Made by a program: the position numbers and the translations under genes. From Serripes groenlandicus (Eukaryota; Mollusca; Bivalvia; Cardiida; Cardiidae), in assembly GCA_031761405.1 (NCBI GenBank), contig JASEVX010000001.1:195999706-196063705 (forward strand): DNA of 64,000 nucleotides, given 5' to 3'. Positions 53,384-63,761 of the stretch are shown here, one piece after another; position 1 is the stretch's first letter; each line of letters begins with the position of its first letter. The notes under the pieces are model-generated. The model had not been told where the DNA came from and did no database searches. It saw nothing but the letters and a program-made list of their open reading frames with translations.

Positions 53384-53533
53384 CTCCAAAACAGGTATTG
53401 GTAAAGGAACTACTTTTTTTTTTCGTCGATTCATCAATTCCGAGAAGTTGTTTCGGTGGTTCTGGCGTATCAAGAGAGAAACTTTTCATGCGAGCATTCA
53501 GCTTTTTTCGTCTTGTCTTTGGGCTGTGAGAAG
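53384..53533 (-). CDS. STAC-like exon: basic Ser-rich linker
   Basis: This exon is 150 nt: two bases complete a codon, 49 codons, then one base. Acceptor CTCTCTTATACAG precedes CTTCTC; donor GGAG followed by gtaaat. It encodes SHSPKTRRKKLNARMKSFSL, DTPEPPKQLLGIDESTKKKS, SSFTNTCFG. The basic motif RRKKLNARMKSFSLDTPEPP suggests a phosphorylatable, conserved linker. I do not recognise a domain, and it contains only one cysteine, so it is not the C1 domain. A run of ten A (Lys codons) at about 53409-53422 could cause slippage errors in sequence or transcript. It is joined to the STAC-like SH3 exons by phase, strand and order, so the link is an inference. Confidence 0.72.
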
Positions 53534-53585
53534 CTGTATAAGAGAGATGGTTAAAATAAGGTAAGTGAATGCTAAAACAAACCTG

Positions 53586-53812
53586 ATGCAGACCTTTCCC
53601 ATTTGTAGACACATTTTGACAAATATGCTGCAAACAACTTTTGAAAACAATAAGGCAAAAGAAGAAATTGCTCATATTGAGCCATTTCTCCTTTTGCTAC
53701 TATGTTTTCAACTTCTTCAATGATAACACTTTCATAAATATATATTTTTGCCTCAACATTATCTAAGCTGTCTGCTGCTGCTATTGTTTTTTGTAACTGG
53801 GAAAGGTCTATT
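53586..53812. mobile_element. TTAA-MITE, 53 bp upstream of an exon
   Basis: GACCTTTCCCATTTGTAGAC, ACATTTTGACAAATATGCTG, GGCAAAAGAAGAAATTGCTC facing GAGCCATTTCTCCTTTTGCT, ACTATGTTTTCAACTTCTTC, GCTGTCTGCTGCTGCTATTG, AACTGGGAAAGGTCTATT. TTAA is lost at both ends. Confidence 0.78.
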
Positions 53813-53935
53813 AAAAAACAATAATTTGTTGTGATAAATTAATAAAATCATATGTACTATAAATTTTCTATATCTCCAAACTTATTTTTTAAATTCAAAA
53901 GATCAATCATCTGAGTTGATTAATGTTTAGTTTTG

Positions 53936-54665
53936 ATGAGCAATTTATCCTATTGCCAGAGTATAATCAAATATTATAACTTAAAATGTTAACTCCTTTC
54001 CAATTTATCCTATTGCCAGAGTATAATCAAATATTATAACTTAAAATGTTAACTCCTTTCCAATTTATCCTATTGCCAGAGTATAATCAAATATTATAAC
54101 TTAAAATGTTAACTCCTTTCCAATTTATCCTATTGCCACAGTATAATCAAATAGTATAACTTAAAATGTTAACTCCTTTCCAATTTATCCTATTGCCACA
54201 GTATAATCAAAAATAGTATAACTTAAAATGTTAACTCCTTTCCAATTCATCCTATTGCCACAGTATAATAAAAAAGTATAACTTAAAATGTTAACTAATT
54301 TCCAATGTATCCTATTGCCAGAGTATAATCAAATAGTATAACTTAAAATGTTAACTCCTTTCCAATTTATCCTATTGCCACAGTATAATCAAATAGTATA
54401 ACTTAAAATGTTAACTCCTTTCCAATTTATCCTATTGCCCCAGTATAATCAAATAGTATAACTTAAAATGTTAACTCCTTTCCAATTCATCCTATTGCCA
54501 CAGTATAATCAAAAAGTATAACTTAAAATGTTAACTAATTTCCAATGTATCCTATTGCCAGAGTATAATCAAATAGTATAACTTAAAATGTTAACTAATT
54601 TCCAATTTATCCTATTGCCACAGTATAATTAAATAGGACAACTTAAAATGTTAACTCTTTTCAAG
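53936..54665. repeat. 60-bp satellite containing MITE core sequence
   Basis: Twelve copies with period about 60: TCCAATTTATCCTATTGCCA, GAGTATAATCAAATATTATA, ACTTAAAATGTTAACTCCTT. The first three monomers are identical for 60 bp. The left edge reads GATGAGCAATTTATCCTATT, GCCAGAG, which continues the MITE core GATGAGCAATTTCTCCTTTT, GCCACA. Each monomer also has GTTAACTCCTTTCC, like the MITE end GTTAACCCTTTCC. Confidence 0.93.
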
Positions 54666-54944
54666 TACAATTCTATGAACTTGGTTTCTAAGTATATTAA
54701 TGTTAATTTATTTTGCCTATGAAATTGTAGCATATACTGTTATAATACATTTGCACAAAAATGTGAAGCGAAAAACAGCCATTTCATTAGTCAATGTGAA
54801 ACAGTTGAAAGATGAAGTAAATCCCTCCCTACAATATCTGTTTCATTACTTAACCAAAGCCTATGGTGTGAATACTCAAAACAATGGACTCAGCATGAAT
54901 CCATTCTTTTCATGAAAATGCCCCTTATCTACATCTCTGGTGAC

Positions 54945-55305
54945 CCATCTCCAGCAGACAACTTTTGAAACATTGTGGCAATTTACTCAATGTTTTCAAT
55001 TCTATTCAATGATTTAACTTTCATTTTAAAAGATTTTTCAATAATTTTGCCTGGGTATTTTCAAAGTCGTCTGCTGCAATTTTGATAAAAATCGGATCAT
55101 TTCTCGGGGTATTTCACATTGATTTTCTTGCCTAGATGGTTTCAAAATGGTCTGCTGCAGATTTGTTGTTTCTCACATACAACAATTCTACAGCAGACGA
55201 CTTAGTAACTGTTTATTTAAGAATTTCTCTAAATGAAAGATAATCTATTGAATAAGAGATGAAAATATATGCATCAAAATGCGTATGTAAATGGGAAAAG
55301 GTTAA
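54945..55305. mobile_element. one to two decayed TTAA-MITEs
   Basis: CAGCAGACAACTTTTGAAAC, TTTCAAAGTCGTCTGCTGCA (to 55078), then TCTGCTGCAGATTTGTTGTT, TCTCACATACAACAATTCTA, CAGCAGACGACTTAG and AAATGGGAAAAGGTTAA at about 55303. Looks like two copies sharing a junction. Confidence 0.55.
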
Positions 55306-56733
55306 TTAACATTTCAACTTTGCACACAGTTATAATTTGCAAAATATATGATACATTTTCAAAACAACGAAGTCATGGATGGGAAAACATTATATAAGTC
55401 ATATTATTGTTGCAAAATATGGAGATAAATATAATTGTTATTAATAGAAAACAACTTGAAGTGCAAACTGACAATCCAAATTTTCAAAATATAGTATATC
55501 ATAACTCCCAAGTAATTAATATGAATAAGAAGAAAAATAAGTATTTCTGAAAACAAACGAGATAAACTTTCAGGAAAACGAATTGCATTGTTATGACAAG
55601 AACATGTAATAATGAATGAAAAAAAATGCTTTGTTCATACAGTATTTTGCTAACCTTATGACATTTCCATGATGACTTCTTTATCCTACAATTAATTTCT
55701 CATTTATATCATCAATTAAATTAAATTTGATTATTTGTTAAATACCCAAGTGACATACATGTATTTCATAACTCATATACTATATGGGAAAAAAATTCTA
55801 AACTCAATATCTTCTATAAAAACATACCTATAAGCCAAACTAAGCCAAACTTTTACCAATCTTCTAACAAAATTAACCATTTCTCTTTTACAGACAACAT
55901 TAAATATTTTAGCAGCAGACAGCTTTTCAAAACATTGTGGGAAAAGGAAATATCAATGTAATTCCCCAAAAGTAATCACAGCAAACAACTGAAATACAAG
56001 AAAATGGTCAACTTAAAAGTTATAATCCAACACCAGTAACTGGGTGAACTGTCAAATCATAATGATAACACACTACCTCAAAATAATTACTTCTAAATCC
56101 TACAATAATAATCCTTAAAATAAAAGTAATGCGTCTAAACATAACCTACTAAACCAAAATATCCATTCACACTTTCCTTGTACAAGCACAATTTTCTTGC
56201 GGAAACTCAGTACCTTTTCAACCAGAAATATTAAAAAACAATTATTGATGTTTGGTTGTTTGAATGGTATTTTATGCAGCTTCCAACAATATTTCAGTTA
56301 TATCATAGCATTACCTTGGTTAATTACTTAATAAATTAATTGAATTGTATTACTACTACAACCAGTCAGACATTTATGCATCAGTTCTTATGCTATCCCT
56401 GCCACCTTAAGTACTAAGAAGTGTAGCCATTTCTACCATTTTCGATGTCTTTGGTATTACTAGACCATTGATCAGACCCTGGTCTCACATGTCTGGTATA
56501 AATGGCTTAAATAGGAATTTCTATGTTTTCCTACTTCTGTGTGTTATTCTGTCAGAACTGAAAGTAGAGTGTTTTACAGTTTTTCTTCTTATCGACTTTC
56601 AATTCATTATTTCTGTCTTAAATTAAGGTTAAAATAATATGTATTTTTAGTCTACTTTAAATTAAGTTTTTGTGATATACAAGTTTTTTTACTGAGATGT
56701 ATTAAAAGTTGTTAGTATCAGGAAAATGTTTAA
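55306..56733. other. intron, unassigned
   Basis: Long AT-rich stretch with a one-arm MITE scrap at 55870-55935 (GCAGCAGACAGCTTTTCAAA, ACATTGTGGGAAAAGG) and a small dyad at about 56428-56510 (AGCCATTTCTACCA / TGGTATAAATGGCT). No exon was found. Confidence 0.45.
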
Positions 56734-57095
56734 TTAACACTTTTCCATTTGCAGACCAATTATGACGCATCTGAGGCAGATGATTTCTTAAAATATTGTA
56801 GTAACATATTGATCCATTTGGGTTTAAAGCTGTTATCAACAATTTTTCTGCCATATCACGATGGCCAATTTAACTACCCATGTGTTTCCTGGCTTTATCA
56901 CACCAGTACTCCACTCAACAGTCTTTCCAAGCAACTGGTTGCTTTTCCACATAGACTGTTAGAACTGTTAGATCATGATTAGCAATTTCTCTTTTGTCAC
57001 AATACTTTCAACTCTATTCAATGATTTCAATTTGAAGGATTTTTCTTAGTTATGTCTAGACTTTTGCAAATGTGATGTATGTGGGAAAGGGTTAA
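56734..57095. mobile_element. TTAA-MITE with a SINE inside
   Basis: TTAACACTTTTCCATTTGCA, GACGCATCTGAGGCAGATGA at left; GATTAGCAATTTCTCTTTTG, TCACAATACTTTCAACTCTA, GATGTATGTGGGAAAGGGTT, AA at right. The middle (about 56818-56962) is an inverted, truncated SINE. The 77-codon plus-strand frame across it is not a gene. Confidence 0.75.
56818..56962 (-). mobile_element. truncated SINE in inverse orientation
   Basis: Inverse of the SINE at 7978: GGGTTTAAAGCTGTTATCAA (tail), ACAGTCTTTCCAAGCAACTG, GTTGCTTTTCCACATAGACT. The pol III head is absent (5' truncation). Confidence 0.75.
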
Positions 57096-57191
57096 AATGG
57101 CAGAATGGCAGACTGAATAGCTGATTGAGAGGATACTGGCTGAAATCTAATACCTGTACATAACTCAAATAAACAATAAAAATATATTTTT

Positions 57192-57424
57192 TTAAATCCC
57201 CTTTCCCACATTCAACAAATCTGCAGCAGATAACTTTGAAAACCCGGACAAAACTATAGAAAATCTCTATAAACAAAAGTGAAATTACTGAAGAAAGTTG
57301 AAAACAATGTGGCCAAACCAGAATTTGCTCATTATGAGCAATTTCTTCTTTAAAGCTAAATTGTTTACAAATGACGTCTGCTGCAGATGCATCTTAATGT
57401 GTCTACAAAAAGGGAAAGGGTTTA
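57192..57424. mobile_element. TTAA-MITE, near full length
   Basis: TTAAATCCCCTTTCCCACAT, TCAACAAATCTGCAGCAGAT, AATGTGGCCAAACCAGAATT, TGCTCATTATGAGCAATTTC, GACGTCTGCTGCAGATGCAT, AAGGGAAAGGGTTTAT. Confidence 0.8.
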
Positions 57425-58122
57425 TATAATAAAATTATCATAAATAATTAACAGTCATAAAACAATTTATACAATCAGATCATCATAAAACTCGCATTCA
57501 ATCAATTTTATGCGACCAAAAAGACACATTGCATTTCCCATAAAGATAAAATCATTAAAAACAAATTACATTTATCTACACAAAAAGCCTTCATAATTGT
57601 TTGTTTGTTTTATTGGGATTTTACACCATTTTCAAAATTATTTTAAGAAAGCCTTTATGTAAATTCCATTTAGCAATTCAATATTTACTTATATTCCATC
57701 CTATAGAATTTGTATCACAGCCAATATCGCATATATCAAACAGGTTTATAATTTAGTAGAATCTTCATACTATAAACTATTTCATCTATTACACAAAACA
57801 GTAATGCTGTATGAAAATCCACATCCGGGGGTATTTGCTTCTGAAAACAAGAATTCCTTACAAAAATGACATGGGTAACTAGCAATGTGTCTATACTTCA
57901 TTAACATAATGTAAAAACAAAAGAAGGAAGGAAGAACATGCCTCTGTATATACCAGGTGATCATGCTCAACAACATGAAAATAACATGCCACAACTATCA
58001 AATTATTATACTTACATTTCTCAAGAGTAAAATTGGTTCTCAGAAACTGGACAGTTTGTAGTCATACAGATGACCAGATAAGAAGGGGAAAAGGGGTCTT
58101 TTTCCCCTCAATATCTCTCTTA
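57425..58122. other. intron, unassigned, with a SINE tail scrap at 57598-57650
   Basis: TTGTTTTATTGGGATTTTAC, ACCATTTTCAAAATTATTT is the inverse of the SINE tail. A minus-strand frame at 57782-57994 contains CHFC and GCGFSYS but not the C1 spacing of Cys and His, so it is not called as the missing STAC domain. Confidence 0.45.
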
Positions 58123-58194
58123 AAAAACCCTATGTTGTGGTACTCACATAACCATCTCACAACAATTCTTTTGAGTATCCACATCATAGGGTTT
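58123..58194. repeat. dyad of about 70 bp
   Basis: AAACCCTATGTTGTGGTACT, CA and TGAGTATCCACATCATAGGG, TTT are inverse arms around ATAACCATCTCACAACAATT. Confidence 0.75.
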
Positions 58195-59349
58195 GAGTGT
58201 CAAGTTAGGATTTTAAAACATGAATATTGGCCTTTTTCTAAAACACTGGTCATAGAAATAGCATTGGTTGAAATATGATCCTAAGATCAAGTAGAGCTTT
58301 ATCTTACATTCCCATAATCAACATCATTGGACTCATAAAAATATCTAACAACAGAACAAATGAATACATGTGTATCTGTATTGGCTTATTTGTCGGTAAT
58401 CACAGCAAAATTATAGAAATTAATGCTTATAATATATAGTCTTTACTGCCAACATACACATTTTTTCTGGTGTTTATGTCTTGTTCAGGAAAATATGCCA
58501 CTTCAATGGACCAAGGAAAGGAGGACTAGCATGGCATGTATGTAAAATACTTATAATGAGTTACACTGTAACACTAAAAATGGGCATCAATATTAATGCC
58601 ATAACTATTTATCACATGAAAAATGCTTGTATCCGATTTTTTATACCCATTACTTATCTCTTTATATGTTACATGTGTAATATAACATGACAACTCACTA
58701 TTTTTGTATTCATCCGCATATGTTTACAAAATGGCTGAGAACACGTATATATATATACACATGGTAAACACAAACGTCACGATACATGGACAAGGTAAAG
58801 GGACCATTATCGGTCATAAAAATATGTTTTTGTGTGATTAGTTACTAGTTTATTAAGTATTACATGTTGGGACTATTTTCTGACAGCGAAAAACTGATTT
58901 TCTTTTTGTGTTTCCTCATGTAATAAAAAGAATCTGACATTCGTTGTCATTTCATAAATGAGAGACTCGCATAATAACAAATTTCTTGAACTCGTTTAAT
59001 AAAACTTTATATGAAATGACAACTCATGTTAGATCCTATATAATATAAGACACTTTGACTTATATACATGACATATTTAGAGGACAAAAACTGTCACCAG
59101 ATATGTCTAAAAACACATGAATGAGAGTTGTACAAAGACTGTGAGGTTATTATTGTTCTTCAACAATATCATAGTGCAATTATCACTATACTTATATACT
59201 TGAATATTTGTTATAGTCAATTTAAAACTCTGTCTGTTTGAGGCTTTAATGCTTGCAAAACAAAAGGAATATTGATTAGATTTTACTTGACTAAATTCCA
59301 ATTCTAGTCATTGATTTTACTTGACTAAATTCCAATAATGGTCATTGAT
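58195..59349. other. intron, unassigned
   Basis: No repeat or exon recognised, apart from a doubled TGATTTTACTTGACTAAATT, CCAAT near 59273-59340 and a small (TA)n near 58748. Confidence 0.45.
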
Positions 59350-59503
59350 TTAATGCTTTCCCACGTACTGCAAATCTACAGCAGACCACTTTGAAACATC
59401 TACATCAAATTATGGAACATCTCTTTTTCCCTTTTCTACAATGTTTTCATCAACAGTCTGCTGCAAATGTGTTAAAATACGCCTGCAAGTGGGAAAGAGT
59501 TAA
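59350..59503. mobile_element. TTAA-MITE, short form
   Basis: TTAATGCTTTCCCACGTACT, GCAAATCTACAGCAGACCAC, TTTTTCCCTTTTCTACAATG, TCAACAGTCTGCTGCAAATG, CAAGTGGGAAAGAGTTAA. TTAA at both ends, core partly deleted. Confidence 0.8.
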
Positions 59504-60480
59504 ATAAGGAAAATGGTTTTCCAAAAAATAAGCAAGACTTTGACATACAGTTTCATATTTAATTATAAAAACTTCATTAAGAAGGTTTGGGTGCAAAAAA
59601 AGAACAATAAAACACTGGACTTTGAACTTTATGTTTGTAACAAATCGTTACTAAAAATGGAAATGAGTCATGCTACTATAGTCATGCCAAGCTTGTTTCC
59701 ATAACTATGTATAGACATTTTTATAAATTCAGAGCAAATATGCTATTTTTAGAACATAACTTATTACTATTTATAGTAACAGTATTTTACTGCATAACAA
59801 TTCAGAGACCAGTGATTACAGTAGAAATGTCTGAGCACTATACACAAACATTAGGGTGAATACAATAAACAATAAGATTTCATTTGAGAAATGCTCTGCG
59901 AAAACCAAATGTTAGGTATTTTGGACCAGTGAAGATCCATATCAGCCTGGGCATCAGTGTATTCAGATTCAATGTTTGACAATAAGATATAGGCAGTTTC
60001 AAGAAACTTCTGTAAAGCGATATCAATTAGGATTCTTGACACATTGACATGCAGACTAGTCTTTTTCCACACATGCAGCAACTACTTTAAGATTTGTTTT
60101 CGCAAAGCACCACTCATTCATTATTCATATCAAAAGATTAGATAAAGTGGAGTGAAATTGTCTTAATCTTATAACACAACCAAATCCTAGGTACTCAAAA
60201 GAATTGTCTCTGTGAATTAATTCTTTTGAATACCTATATAGGTCTTAAAGGTAAAATGAATAATACATAACACCTTAACAGGCACCTTATCTATAATTTT
60301 GAAATTAAAATTCTACAGATAAATAGATTCTGTATTACCCGATACACAAGTCGAAAAGACTTCCAATTAAAAGATGAAGAAATGACAAATTTCTGGCAGA
60401 AGAGATCAATGTGGGGAAAAGAAATCATTATGAGCCATTTTTCCTTTTCACATGCAGTTGTCAGAAGTTACAGAATCTGT
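59504..60480. other. intron, unassigned, with a dyad at 60188-60238
   Basis: TAGGTACTCAAAAGAATTGT and ATTAATTCTTTTGAATACCT are inverse arms. Fragments GAAAAGAAATCATTATGAGC, CATTTTTCCTTTTCACATGC near 60415 may be MITE core. No exon seen. Confidence 0.45.
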
Positions 60481-60487
60481 TATGAAA

Positions 60488-60705
60488 TGACCCTATCAAA
60501 CATGATAGCATTGATCAAATTGCCTTATCAAACATGAAAGCATTGAAAGATAGCCCTATCAAACATGAAAGCATTGAAAGATAGCCCTATCAAACATGAT
60601 ATAATTAATTTAAAAACCCTATCAAACATGAAAGCATTGAAAGATGGCTATCAAACATGATAGCATTGAAGGATAGCCCTATCAAACATGAAAGCATTGA
60701 TTGAT
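60488..60705. repeat. 30-bp tandem repeat
   Basis: About seven units of CCCTATCAAACATGAAAGCA, TTGAAAGATAG, with two variants carrying ATGATAGCATTG or ATGATATAATTA. Confidence 0.9.
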
Positions 60706-60804
60706 TAGTTGCCTGTAGGTCCTTGGTTAAGGATCCTTTGTATACACTTAAATGGAAAAAAATAACATGGGTAGCAAATTTGTTTCCTTTGAAACATAAC
60801 CAAT

Positions 60805-61497
60805 TAAGAGGGCCATCATGGCCCTGGATCGCACACCTGAGTTATGCTGATTTATTTATTGGGGTTTAACATAGATTTCAACAATTATTCAGTCATATCA
60901 CAGCGGCCAGGTTACCCATGTATTTCCTCATTTTCTCACCAGAACTCCACACAACAGTCTTTCCTAGCAACTGGCTGCTTTTCCACATAGACTGTTAGCC
61001 CATTGTCGCATTGACTTTTATCAAACGTCCGAAACAATGTTGGCCGAGTATGGGTTTGAACTCACAATCCCTGGATTAACAGCCAGCATCGCTACAGACT
61101 GACTTATGCAAAATGATTTATAATTGATATGAGAAAATTGATAGGTCTGTTTCAGATAAGTTGACCCCATGGGTTTCAAAGCTTTTCCATCTATATCTCT
61201 TTGTAAAACCGGTGACCATTGGTAGAGGACCACCAGACAATGATATACACTTAATATCTAAGGTCTAGGACATTTGGTTTCTGACAAAAGGATTTTCAAA
61301 GTTAAACAAAAAATCCCTCTGGATGGAGTTATAATTTCTAGGACAATATTGAAAGAGCACCACCCAAGCACATCCCTGTGTCGTTTCATCAAATTTGAAG
61401 ATGTTGTTTGAAGAAATTGTTTGACTACGGACAATGGACAAAAGGCAATCATAATTGCTCATCTTGAGCACTTCGTGCACAGCGAGGTGAGCTAAAA
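60805..61497. mobile_element. A-type element carrying a SINE
   Basis: Left TTAAGAGGGCCATCATGGCC, CTGGATCGCACACCTGAGTT, then the SINE (60848-61103), then GACCACCAGACAATGATATA, ATTGAAAGAGCACCACCCAA, tail GACTACGGACAATGGACAAA, and right hairpin TGCTCATCTTGAGCACTTCG, TGCACAGCGAGGTGAGCTAA, AA. Confidence 0.83.
60848..61103 (-). mobile_element. full-length tRNA-derived SINE
   Basis: On the minus strand: head AGTCAGTCTGTAGCGATGCT, B box ATTGTGAGTTCAAACCC, TTCGGACGTTTGATAAAAGT, AGTCTATGTGGAAAAGCAGC, CAGTTGCTAGGAAAGACTGT, tail TAAACCCCAATAAATAAATC. It is flanked by the hexamer TTATGC at 60842-60847 and 61104-61109, a possible short target duplication in the host A-type element. Confidence 0.82.
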
Positions 61498-61539
61498 TCA
61501 ACATGGAAACCGAATGTGATTCCTCTGAAACATATAGAG

Positions 61540-61736
61540 GACCCTTACCATTTTCAACATACAATAAATTTGCAGCAGACAATTTGGAAAAGATCATGGT
61601 AAATCTATGGAAAATCTTTGTAAACTCTGTAATTATGGAATAGAGTTGAAAGTATTGTCGTAAAAGCAGAGTTTGCTGTTTAAATGTCCTAATATGCAGA
61701 TGTGTCAAAATGCGTCTGCAAATAGGAAAGGGTTAA
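61540..61736. mobile_element. TTAA-MITE, left end decayed
   Basis: ACCCTTACCATTTTCAACAT, AAATTTGCAGCAGACAATTT, GAGTTGAAAGTATTGTCGTA, AAAGCAGAGTTTGC, AAATGCGTCTGCAAATAGGA, AAGGGTTAA. Confidence 0.72.
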
Positions 61737-62039
61737 GCTTGAAATGTAATGAATTTCACAATAACAAATAATACAGAAGCAATTTCAGTTTTGCTCCTTA
61801 TTCTTTCAATCTTAAACAGAAACAACAACATCAACAACAACAATTCAAGACCTTACAAGAGTCAAAACTTGCAGCAAAACATAAAAATAGGAAACATTAC
61901 AAAAAGATCACATCTTTGCTGCAAATGTTGAAATTCAATTATTTCTATAATGAAAATGCAAAGATTGCCAAAAGCAACTGAAAAATTGAGGAAATTAAAC
62001 AAACCCTTCCCAAGGCTAATTTGTATTACAGCATAAAGG
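61737..62039. other. intron, unassigned
   Basis: AT-rich with AACAACAACATCAACAACAA simple repeats. No exon seen. Confidence 0.45.
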
Positions 62040-62252
62040 TTAATTCTTTCCCGGTTGTAGAAGCATTTTGCCTTATTCACAGAAGACGACATTTAAAAAC
62101 AATGTGACAAACAGGAGAAATTGCTCCCTTTGCCACAATGTTTTCAACTCTATTCAATAATGAAACTGTCATTTGTAAAGATTTTCTATATTTTTGCCAA
62201 GCCGATTTCAAAGTCCTCTGCTATAGAAAGGTTGTACGTGGGAAAGCGTTAA
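62040..62252. mobile_element. TTAA-MITE, both TTAA ends intact
   Basis: TTAATTCTTTCCCGGTTGTA, GAAGCATTTTGCC, AATGTGACAAACAGGAGAAA, TTGCTCCCTTTGCCACAATG, TTTTCAACTCTATTCAATAA, CCTCTGCTATAGAAAGGTTG, TACGTGGGAAAGCGTTAA. Confidence 0.83.
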
Positions 62253-62609
62253 ATGTAACTTTCAACATAAAAACAACCTATAACATTTTATGCTTTATCA
62301 GAAGTTGACCCATCCAAATGAACGAAATGTTTAAGCTGTCTGCTGCAGAGGCAGCAAAAAATGTTGCATAAAAGGATAACAGGGGATCACAAGTTCATAT
62401 AAGTATATAATATCACTTCTACCAAACCAAGAATATTTATGACTCTATTAATTATACTCTATTGAATAAATATTTACATCTTAATTAACATAATTATATG
62501 AGTCACATAGTACAATGAAGAAATAAAGTATCTGTAGACATTTGCTCTAAGTATATTAGCCATGGTTGATAAAAAGCCTTGGCTTCTTTTCCCGTTACTG
62601 TGGATCACC

Positions 62610-63093
62610 TTAACCCCATTCCCTCATACTACAAATCTGCAGTAGACAACTGGCACAAATATGTTAAATATTATTTAAAGTAGTACGATTATCGGATGAA
62701 TTTGAAAAGATTGTGGAAACAGGAGAATCTTCTCCTTTTGCCGAAATGATTTCAGTTGATCCAATTTATATTTCATTTAATATTTTTATAATTTTACCAA
62801 GATGTTTTCAATGATTTCTTGTATAGGCATGTGTGTAAATCATTTTTACAACTGTTCTTTTGCATCCAAATTGGGATACACCTGGCAATTAATGTAACCA
62901 ATTCACATGTGCAGATTCATTTTACGAAACTGCACCAACCATGAGACAGCTTTTGAAAACATTATTGGACACTTTCTCATTTTGCCACGATGTTTTCAAG
63001 TCAAACCAATAATTATTATTTCATTGTTATAGTTTTACCATATTTTTGTACAGACATCTTCTGCTTCAGATTTGTTGTATCTGAGAAGGGTAT
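62610..63093. mobile_element. two decayed TTAA-MITEs in tandem
   Basis: First (to about 62830): TTAACCCCATTCCCTCATAC, TACAAATCTGCAGTAGACAA, AACAGGAGAATCTTCTCCTT, TTGCCGAAATG. Second (about 62895-63093): AACCAATTCACATGTGCAGA, GAGACAGCTTTTGAAAACAT, CTCATTTTGCCACGATGTTT, CTTCTGCTTCAGATTTGTTG, TATCTGAGAAGGG. Confidence 0.6.
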
Positions 63094-63284
63094 TTAGACG
63101 GATTACTTTTGAAGAACTATAAATATAGACAAATGAAATTGTCAAAGTAACAAAATACAAAATTGAGAAAATGTCAGACAATCTACATACTTAAATTGAC
63201 AAGGATAGAAAAAAAGGACAAGTTTGTGAATGAATCATATACTATATACATCTTTAAAAAATGTTATAAAAAATTAACCATAAC

Positions 63285-63330
63285 CTGCTATAATCATGAT
63301 TGACAAGTCAGGGTAGAGCTTGATAAGGAT
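63285..63330 (-). other. weak candidate upstream exon (46 nt)
   Basis: On the minus strand, CCCAAAACAATTTTCACAG is followed by ATCCTTATCAAGCTCTACCC, TGACTTGTCAATCATGATTA, TAGCAG and then gttatg. If phase 0, it ends with one base, which fits the phase of the exon at 53533; an in-frame ATG would give MIIA joined to (A)SHSPK. No family similarity supports it, and one in three random exons would fit the phase. Confidence 0.15.
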
Positions 63331-63525
63331 CTGTGAAAATTGTTTTGGGGTAAGACGGGTTTTACAGAGGCAAATATAAACCTCCAATAATCATCCTTAA
63401 AGTTTCGGTGTTCACTCAAGATGCACATATTATTACAAGCTTTTATAGCTGTGGATGTTAAAAAACTTTTCTCACCAAACAATTGTATGCAGAGACCCTT
63501 ATATAACTGCATCTTGAAGTGTCAG

Positions 63526-63761
63526 TTAACCCTTTCCCACCTATAAACGCATTTTGACCCATCTGCAGCAGACAACATTTGAAAACATTGTGACAAAAGG
63601 AGAAATTGGAGAAATTGCTCAAAACAAGCAATTTCTCCTTTTGCCAAACTGTTTTCAACTTTTGTCAGTAATTAAACCTTCATTTATAGATATTCTGTGT
63701 TTTAATCAATATGTTTTCAAAGTCGTCTGCTGCAGATTTGTTGTATGTGGGAAAGGGTTAA
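63526..63761. mobile_element. TTAA-MITE, reference full-length copy
   Basis: TTAACCCTTTCCCACCTATA, AACGCATTTTGACCCATCTG, CAGCAGACAACATTTGAAAA, CATTGTGACAAAAGGAGAAA; core AAATTGCTCAAAACAAGCAA, TTTCTCCTTTTGCC; then GTCGTCTGCTGCAGATTTGT, TGTATGTGGGAAAGGGTTAA. Both TTAA are present, and the element encodes nothing. The overlapping 119-codon plus-strand frame and 66-codon minus-strand frame are palindrome artefacts. Confidence 0.9.

Larger units (their letters stand above)
24665..53533 (-). other. STAC-like adaptor gene, partial (5' end outside window)
   Basis: Six phase-matched minus-strand exons plus one microexon: 53384-53533, (48752-48766), 35963-36102, 30577-30659, 25997-26048, 25360-25497 and 24665-24766. 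All introns are GT-AG, of about 4.6, 12.6, 5.3, 4.5, 0.5 and 0.6 kb. With the microexon they give 225 residues and a stop. Order: basic Ser-rich linker, SH3-1 (ALYNF...KDWWKG...GYFPATYV), SH3-2-like, C-terminus. This layout, and the residue pattern of the SH3-1/SH3-2 junction, fit the STAC family. STAC proteins bind voltage-gated L-type calcium channels and modulate their gating and surface expression; STAC3 serves excitation-contraction coupling in vertebrate muscle. The family's C1 domain and the start codon were not found and are expected beyond 64 kb. Assignment is by recognition of the fold pattern, not by database search. Confidence 0.85.

Noticed and set aside
57782..57994. Missing STAC C1 domain (frame with CHFC and GCG)
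   Set aside because: Cys/His spacing does not match the C1 pattern and no acceptor/donor pair frames it.
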